DNA of 36,143 nucleotides from Chara braunii (taxonomy: Eukaryota; Streptophyta; Charophyceae; Charales; Characeae). The position numbers were made by a program, and so were the translations under genes. The stretch is from positions 2,680,775 through 2,716,917 of the forward strand of contig BFEA01000166.1 of NCBI GenBank assembly GCA_003427395.1, read 5' to 3'. The notes beneath the pieces were generated by a model, which saw only the letters and a program-made list of their open reading frames with translations, searched no databases and was not told where the DNA came from. Below are positions 31,235-36,143 of this stretch, piece by piece. The first letter of the stretch is position 1. Each line of letters starts with the position of its first letter.

Positions 31235-31606
31235 ACGATGACAACATGCATATCATGCAACATTCAACTAATAAACCTATATGCGATCAATCAAACCATA
31301 GGGAACACACAAAATCATCACATGTTGAGACAAATTCACACATAGACGAATGGAAATACTTCCGAAATGCTACCAATGGTTTCGAAAGAATAACAATGAA
31401 GAACAAAGCTCGAAACCTAAGCGGGCATCACGCCCGTAATCATGAATGTTTACGTCGAGTGCTGGCGGAGACCCTACTAATTTCATCCGCTCGCCAGACC
31501 CGGAAACGCTAGGGGTCAAGTCATGGCGGAGGTAAGCCCAATGTGTCATCGGCAACTATTAGTAGAAGGACAAGGACGGCAGACAAACGAGTAATAAACA
31601 ACACAT
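31155..31606 (-). repeat. Pseudo-LTR, 5' copy (minus sense)
   Basis: Partner of 25530-25985. It has a perfect CGGGC/GCCCG hairpin (31422-31436) and CTGGCG/CGCCAG hairpin (31462-31497), both better preserved than in the other copy. Confidence 0.9.
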
Positions 31607-31989
31607 GGCAGTCTACTCTCCAAATTTGAGAAAGGACACAAACACAAACAAAAATTGACATAGTTTACAAAACATCGGGAGAAGCCCAACGCAAAATCAT
31701 CCATTGTACACCCTTCCCGAGAGCGGAAATATAAAGGGGCACAAAAGATTCGCGTATGGTACGAGATTGCATCATATGGGCATTGAGGCCCGGTATAAGG
31801 GGAATTTCCATCTTTAAATATGGTATTAATGCAATTTGCCTTTGTTTCTTTCCTTTTTGTTGCAACTCACACTTTGGGGACCAGTGGCTGTGAGAAGCCT
31901 AGAGTTTTAGGTCTGCTCCAACAATGTTGAGGGTCCATCCACTTGTGACGAGGAGCGACACCTGTTGGCAACTGGGTCAGCGTCCCATC
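31607..31989. other. Unassigned spacer
   Basis: Nothing recognisable. Open frames are short and without motifs. Confidence 0.5.
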
Positions 31990-32475
31990 ACACTTCACTG
32001 TAGGTGGATCGGCCCAAGGTGGGTGAATCCTTATGATGGCGCAGGCAGGCCTCTACTGTAGGTGGATGGACCAAAGGTCGATGAGCCCATATCTTGGCAC
32101 AGGCAGGTCTCCACTGTCGGCGGATGGGCCCAAGGTGTGGACCCTTACCTTGGCATAGGCAAGCCTTCACCGTAGCTGGATTGGCCCAGGGTGTGGGTCA
32201 TTATCTCAGTGTTGGCCCTTAGCTTGGGATGGGCCCAAGGTGGATGGGCCCTTTTCTTGGCTCAGGCAGTCCTCCCCTGTAGGTGTACGGGCCCTTATCT
32301 TGACACAGTCACCTCTCTGTGCATGGGTGGGCCTTTATCTTGGCACAGGTCAGCCTCCTCTGTAGGTGGATGGCCCCAGGTGGACGGGCCTTTACGTTGG
32401 CGCGGCCAGGCCCCTGGTGTGGGTAGATGGGCCCCAGGTGGAATGACCCTTATATTGGTGCATGCAGGCATCCAA
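31990..32475. repeat. Degenerate ~55-bp minisatellite, about eight units
   Basis: CTGTAGGTGGATGGGCCCAA or variants recur near 31998, 32055, 32113, 32169, 32276, 32359 and 32417. Each is followed by CCCTTATCTTGGCACAGGCA-like sequence. Period is about 55 bp with drift. Confidence 0.85.
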
Positions 32476-32539
32476 AATCTCTTCGCACGTGCGCGGAGTG
32501 GGGGAGCTGGTTCGGGGGGCAGGTCTTTGGGGGGCTGGC

Positions 32540-32800
32540 TCCTCGTTGTTCCGGGTGTGCGTAGTGGTGGTGGGGGGCCTCCTTATGGTTGCGCATGGGC
32601 GTAGTTAGGGTGGCCCTCCTCGTGGTTGCGCGTGGGGGTAGTGGGGGCCTGCTCCTTGTCGTTGGGCGTAGTGAAAGGGAGGCTCCTCGTCGCCGTGCGT
32701 GGGCGTAGTGAGGGGGCCCGCCTTGTCGTCGTTGCGCGTCGGGCAGTTGGGCGGGGGCGCTCGTTGTGGTTGCGCCTGGTCGTAGTGGAGGGTTGGTCGT
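32540..32800. repeat. Degenerate ~45-bp GC-rich minisatellite
   Basis: Units of the type CTCCTCGTGGTTGCGCGTGG followed by GCGTAGTGGGGG recur about six times. Open frames on both strands here are by-products of the repeat. Confidence 0.75.
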
Positions 32801-33060
32801 TTACCGACTTGTGCTCATCCCGGGATCCCGGCAGGGCAGCCATGGATTCCGCCGATGCAAGCGAGGCCGAGGCGGGTGTGACTGGCTTGGGCTTGGACTC
32901 GGGGCCCGGATATGGTGACCCCCCCTCGGAGGGAAAAAGACCCTTGTACGGAACGACTCAGGAACACTGCGAGCAAATGATCGCTCGGTCGCTGGAAAAG
33001 AGTAGGAATCACCTCCCCCTTCATCCGTTGGAAGCACTGTATGATTTTTTTGCTCATTGT

Positions 33061-33140
33061 CCGTTTTTTTTTTTTTTTTTTTTTTCGTTTTTCTTTTGGG
33101 CACCCTGCGCAAGGATGACACACATAAATCGAGAAATGGT

Positions 33141-33178
<38 letters not shown>
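33061..33178 (+). pseudogene. U6 snRNA 3'-half pseudogene between poly(T) and poly(A)
   Basis: CCCTGCGCAAGGATGACACA and TAAATCGAGAAATGGT (33103-33140) match the 3' half of U6. A run of about 34 A follows (33145-33178) and a run of about 23 T precedes (33063-33085). The 5' half of U6 is absent. It looks like a truncated or chimeric retrocopy. Confidence 0.85.
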
Positions 33179-33181
<3 letters not shown>

Positions 33182-33260
33182 GAATAGAGACCCGAAAAAC
33201 AGAAAAAGAAAAAAGGGTCACGTAGAGAATGTATTAGGTTAGCTTGTGGAATGATCACTT

Positions 33261-33316
33261 AAAGTTGGAATTAGATCCCCCCCCCCGAAAAAAGAAAAAG
33301 AAAGTTGGAATTAGAT
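33261..33316. repeat. 16-bp direct repeat flanking a 24-bp insert
   Basis: AAAGTTGGAATTAGAT occurs at 33261-33276 and again at 33301-33316, enclosing a C-run followed by GAAAAAAGAAAAAG. It resembles a target duplication around a very short A-rich insertion. Confidence 0.85.
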
Positions 33317-33346
33317 GGACAGCCGTGATGGCTGAAGAGGGAAGCG

Positions 33347-33527
33347 GTATCCCGGGGGCCAAGTCCCACTAGCGCCGTTGAGTTTCCTTCCCCCCCCCCT
33401 CCTTCTGAATCCGGACGTGTTTCTGGAGATGTGCCGAAATCAACATCAACCGCGCATCTCCACAAACACGTCCACATTCAGGGGTTGAGGAAACTCAACG
33501 CTGCTACTGGGACTCGGCCCCGGGTAG
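33347..33527. repeat. Long imperfect fold-back (~80-nt arms)
   Basis: The arm from CCCGGGGGCC (33351) to GGAGATG (33431) is the imperfect reverse complement of the arm from CATCTCC (33455) to GGCCCCGGG (33524). Shared blocks are CGTTGAGTTTCC, GGACGTGTTT and GGAGATG. The loop is about 20 nt, and a C-run makes an indel in the left arm. It could be a hairpin MITE or source of a long hairpin RNA. Confidence 0.85.
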
Positions 33528-33600
33528 AATTGTAAGGTCCTGGGCCTCGAAATGTTCTCATTTGTAGTCGAAAATATATCGAAAGAAAATCACACGAAAA

Positions 33601-33710
33601 GGGAGACAGAAAAGCGGGCTTACAAAAAAAAAAAAGAAGAAAAAAGAAAAAAAAAAGGAAAGAAAGAAAGAAAGAAAGAAAGAAAGAGAGAAAGAAAGAA
33701 AGAAAAACGG
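33601..33710. repeat. A/G-rich low-complexity run with (GAAA)n
   Basis: A-rich sequence passes into GAAA repeats from about 33657 to 33706. Open frames on both strands are by-products. Confidence 0.8.
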
Positions 33711-33769
33711 GCTGGTTGCCACGTCAGCAATCTTGGCGCAGCTCTTCAAGGCTTCTTCGTGCATCGAAA

Positions 33770-33798
33770 CTTGAGGACTGTCCTTGGGGACATCCGTA

Positions 33799-33829
<31 letters not shown>

Positions 33830-33852
33830 GGCCCCTGCGCAAGGATGACACA

Positions 33853-33883
<31 letters not shown>

Positions 33884-33891
33884 TTGAGGAC
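33770..33891 (+). pseudogene. U6 snRNA retropseudogene with A-rich tail and target duplication
   Basis: GTCCTTGGGGACATCCGTAA, AATTGGAACGATACAGAGAA and GATTAGCATGGCCCCTGCGC followed by AAGGATGACAC (33780-33851) match U6 snRNA nearly base for base through the ACAGAGA box and internal stem-loop. The 3' end is missing. An A-rich tail (AAAAAACAAACAAACAAACA and more A) follows. CTTGAGGAC flanks the copy at 33770-33778 and 33883-33891, a 9-bp target-site duplication. This is the hallmark of LINE-mediated retrotransposition. Confidence 0.9.
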
Positions 33892-33907
33892 GTATGTAGA
33901 GAGAAAA

Positions 33908-33978
33908 GAGGTGGTGGGTTCATTAGTAAAACATGGTCTGCAAAAGCATAGGTCCAGGGTTCGACTCCCTGCCCTTTC
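33908..33978 (+). pseudogene. tRNA-Cys(GCA)-like sequence, degenerate
   Basis: A 71-nt cloverleaf can be drawn. The T arm is perfect (CAGGG/CCCTG, loop TTCGACT) and the variable loop has 5 nt. The anticodon loop is CTGCAAA (anticodon GCA) on a stem with one mismatch, the D stem is three pairs (GTT/AAC), and the acceptor stem has one mismatch and two G-T pairs. It lacks the usual A-box TGG, so a functional gene is unlikely. Confidence 0.4.
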
Positions 33979-34029
33979 CTGTCATTGGCGTGCAAACCAT
34001 ACTTTCATGGTTTGAATCCTTGGTCTCCT

Positions 34030-34084
34030 GTAATTAATGTTCCTGTCTATCTATCAATCTATCAATCAATCTATCAATCAATCA

Positions 34085-34122
<38 letters not shown>

Positions 34123-34258
34123 TAATTCTGCAAACTATCTATCTATTCTATCTATCTGTCTACCCATCTATCAATCATTATAATAGATCTATCTATCTTA
34201 TCTATCTATTTGTCTCTCACGATCTGTTCTATATATCGATCTATCTTATCTATCTATG

Positions 34259-34312
<54 letters not shown>
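34030..34312. repeat. (CTAT)n and (CT)n microsatellites
   Basis: CTAT/CAAT repeats run from about 34037 to 34255 with interruptions, followed by a pure CT run at about 34259-34311. Confidence 0.95.
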
Positions 34313-34316
<4 letters not shown>

Positions 34317-34346
34317 CCGTGATAGAGAATTGCCCGCGTGAAACAA

Positions 34347-34390
34347 TCAAATCAAACAAGATGGATTTTGGGCATGATCCCTGGGGCAAC
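34347..34390. repeat. Dispersed repeat, copy 1 (copy 2 at 34622-34665)
   Basis: ATCAAACAAG, GGATTTTGGGCATGA and CCCTGGGGCAA occur in the same order here and at 34622-34665, each preceded by AATCAAATCAA-type sequence. Confidence 0.8.
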
Positions 34391-34805
34391 TTCCATCTTT
34401 TCCTGTCGTTAGCGTACAGCTCCCCAGTGAATCTTTGTGTTATTTTGTATTCACTACATATCTATCTATGTATGTATGTATCTATCAGACAGCTCCTCGT
34501 TTCTTGTCCTTTCCTCTCCCTCTGCCTACGGTTCACCGGGCATTGCTCTGTGACGTTGACCATATATATATGTATATACTATCAAAATCAAATGAGGTGA
34601 AATGAGATGAAATGAAATCAAATCAAATCAAACAAGGAGGATTTTGGGCATGACCCCTGGGGCAAGATCAAGACTCGTTTGAATTGGATTCTTCATTCTG
34701 GACCGTAGATTACAAGAAGGATCAATTAAAAAAAGAGACCGAATCTGGTAGGCAAGTGAGACCAGATTCGAGACGCACGAATCGGGAAAACAGTCGAGGG
34801 CATGG

Positions 34806-34945
34806 CACACCCACATACACACCTACACCTACACCTACACACACCCACACACCTACACACCCACATACACACCTACACCTACACCTACACACACCCACAC
34901 ACCTACACACACACCTACACACACACCTACACACGTACACACACA
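34806..34945. repeat. CA/CCTACA-rich repeat with a 50-bp tandem duplication
   Basis: CCACATACACACCTACACCT and following sequence occur at 34811-34860 and again at 34861-34910. Open frames on both strands reflect the repeat. Confidence 0.95.
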
Positions 34946-35025
34946 TTGAAAATGACGACACACAACCACAAGAACGCACACACAGAAATTCATACTTTCT
35001 CTTATCCGTGACCATTCTCCATCTC

Positions 35026-35052
35026 CATCTCCTCCTCCTCCTCCTCCTCCTC
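35026..35052. repeat. (CTC)n microsatellite
   Basis: About eight CTC triplets in a row. Confidence 0.95.
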
Positions 35053-35956
35053 CTCTCCGTTCCCACCCTTCTTCCCTCTCCTGAGTTGTTGCGGCCATGT
35101 CTCTCTCTCTCTCCTCTTGCTGTGGAGGTGGAGTGTGTTTCATTCCCCATCTTCGCTTGTTTGGATCGCTCACCGCCTTCCATGGGGATAAGCCTCCTTT
35201 CTTATCTGATCTGATCTGACAGATGCCTCCAGGGTTCAATCTCGTGATATGTTGCCTACCGCTCAGCCACATGGGTGGGCTTTAGCGATGCCTATGGGTC
35301 TGGGTTAACGATTGGTGGGGGGTGGGGAGGGGGGGAGAGGGAGCCTCTGGCGTTGCGAGTGGCATCCTTTTTTTTCTCCCTCATCAAATTCTCTGGAAGG
35401 GGGCAACACGCTTCTACCGGTGGTATAGTCAATCAATAAATACTACATAATAAATTCCTTTATTTATGGATCATGGTTTTGGATAAGGTTTTGGATAAGG
35501 TTTTGGATTTTTTTTTTTTTTTTTTTTGGATAAATGCCATATTAAATGGATGAATAGCAATGGCGGCGAACTCTATAATGCCTTGTTCCGGAAGAACAAA
35601 AGTCCGTTTTTTTTTTGTTTTTTTTTTTTCGGTCTCTGTGTGTGTGTGTGTTTTGTGGGTTGTGGAGGACAACTTTTTCGTTCCTCGTAGTAAACGTACA
35701 CGTAAGCTCTGGGTTTAGGGTTTTCGTTTTGTTCTTATCAATAAGTTTAACAGGTTGATCTGCACAAACTTCATCTTGAAGTTAAAAAAAAATATCGTAA
35801 ACCTGTTATAGTATTATGGCTGGGCGGTCTGAACGACCCCCCCCCTTTTTAGGGGGAGACACAGAAAATGGCGACCAGGAACTTGATCTACACAAAAAAA
35901 AACCGTTTATCCACACCACAGGTTTATCCACAGGTTTAGTGCGTACCGTCATCCCC
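35053..35956. other. Noncoding DNA with simple repeats
   Basis: No gene seen. It contains GGTTTTGGATAA three times in tandem (35475-35508), several T runs, and a perfect 7-bp hairpin AACTTCA/TGAAGTT at 35767-35783. Confidence 0.6.
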
Positions 35957-36040
35957 CGAACACAACGCATCCTCCTAACAAATGTACACAAGCTACTTTC
36001 CGGTCCGGTGCAGTCAAAATGAGGCCCCGCGTTGTGTTCG
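35957..36040. repeat. Perfect 12-bp inverted repeat with 60-nt spacer
   Basis: CGAACACAACGC (35957-35968) and GCGTTGTGTTCG (36029-36040). Confidence 0.8.
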
Positions 36041-36096
36041 AGAGAAGACAAGACGGTGGTTGCACCACTCGCCATCCGCCGACATTTTGAATGTAT
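36029..36096. repeat. Second member of the repeat family at 3497-3561
   Basis: GCGTTGTG, GTTGCACCACTCGCCATCCG and CATTTTGAATGTAT align with the reverse complement of 3497-3561 and with the left arm 3428-3463. The window ends before a partner arm could be seen. Confidence 0.7.
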
Positions 36097-36143
36097 CAGG
36101 TTTTTATGGCCTGCTCCTTCCCCCACCCCCACCCCCTCTCCCT

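Larger units (their letters stand above)
25530..31606 (-). mobile_element. Penelope-like retroelement, degenerate, with N-terminal GIY-YIG
   Basis: A ~6.1-kb unit on the minus strand is bounded by ~455-bp direct repeats. In the minus direction it has a zinc-knuckle-like motif, coiled-coil segments, a SAP-like helix-rich segment, a GIY-YIG nuclease remnant, a Cys-containing linker, and a reverse transcriptase with YGDD. Having the GIY-YIG upstream of the reverse transcriptase matches the permuted Chlamys/Naiad-type clade described in green algae and protists, whereas canonical Penelope elements have it C-terminal. All parts are broken by stops or frameshifts. Confidence 0.75.

Noticed and set aside
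32583-33258. Long overlapping frames on both strands
   Set aside because: They cross a minisatellite, a U6 fragment and homopolymer runs and have no domain.
33990-34021. Second tRNA-like B box (GGTTTGAATCC) with AACCAT/ATGGTT hairpin
   Set aside because: Only an isolated B-box match; no A box or cloverleaf.
34684-35272. Frames of 139-176 codons on both strands
   Set aside because: Composed of CA/CCTACA and CTC repeats.

Overview
This window looks like nuclear DNA of a plant-lineage eukaryote with a repeat-rich genome. A streptophyte (charophyte) alga or early land plant, something Chara-like, is my best guess. The pointers are a plant-type polyphenol oxidase, U6 snRNA retrocopies, long (GA)n/(CT)n/(CTAT)n microsatellites, Ty3/gypsy elements and a Penelope-like element. 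The species is an inference, not something read from the sequence. Apart from the oxidase and one unknown 343-residue frame, essentially every coding trace is broken by stops or frameshifts.

Layout. 1-1180: low-complexity DNA and three tandem units of about 270-320 bp, each ending in a (GA)n tract. 1215-2792 (minus): an intronless polyphenol oxidase gene whose reading frame contains ten ambiguous bases. 3300-4320: an inverted-repeat element, short tandem repeats, a U6 snRNA fragment and a tRNA-derived SINE-like sequence. 4320-4750: AT-rich, possibly the end of an LTR. 4858-11449: a same-strand array of mostly short, related open frames of unknown function; I group them by eye into two families (A/B and C). 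11554-11657: a 26-bp tandem repeat. 11727-13194: a broken Ty3/gypsy gag. 13200-15651: LTR-like DNA ending at a primer-binding-site-like motif. 15922-16479: a possible outlying family-B frame.

16913-18517 is LTR-like (polypurine tract before it, TG...CA ends, primer-binding-site-like motif after it). Its first half carries at least seven hairpins that share a nearly invariant 19-21-nt loop but have different, mutually complementary stems. Its second half carries five ~120-bp tandem repeats. I find the hairpin series the most striking structure in the window. 18518-24660 is the internal part of a decayed Ty3/gypsy element: zinc knuckle, protease, reverse transcriptase, RNase H and integrase in order, with frameshifts. 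24985-25412 is a 428-bp MITE with perfect 16-bp terminal inverted repeats and a 3-bp target duplication. 25530-31606 is a degenerate Penelope-like retroelement on the minus strand, flanked by ~455-bp direct repeats, with its GIY-YIG remnant upstream of the reverse transcriptase.

31990-36143 has no convincing protein gene. It holds two minisatellites, a U6 3'-half fragment with a poly(A) run, a long fold-back, a full retrotransposition footprint (U6 retrocopy, A-rich tail, 9-bp target duplication), a tRNA-Cys-like sequence, microsatellites, and a second copy of the repeat family seen near 3500.
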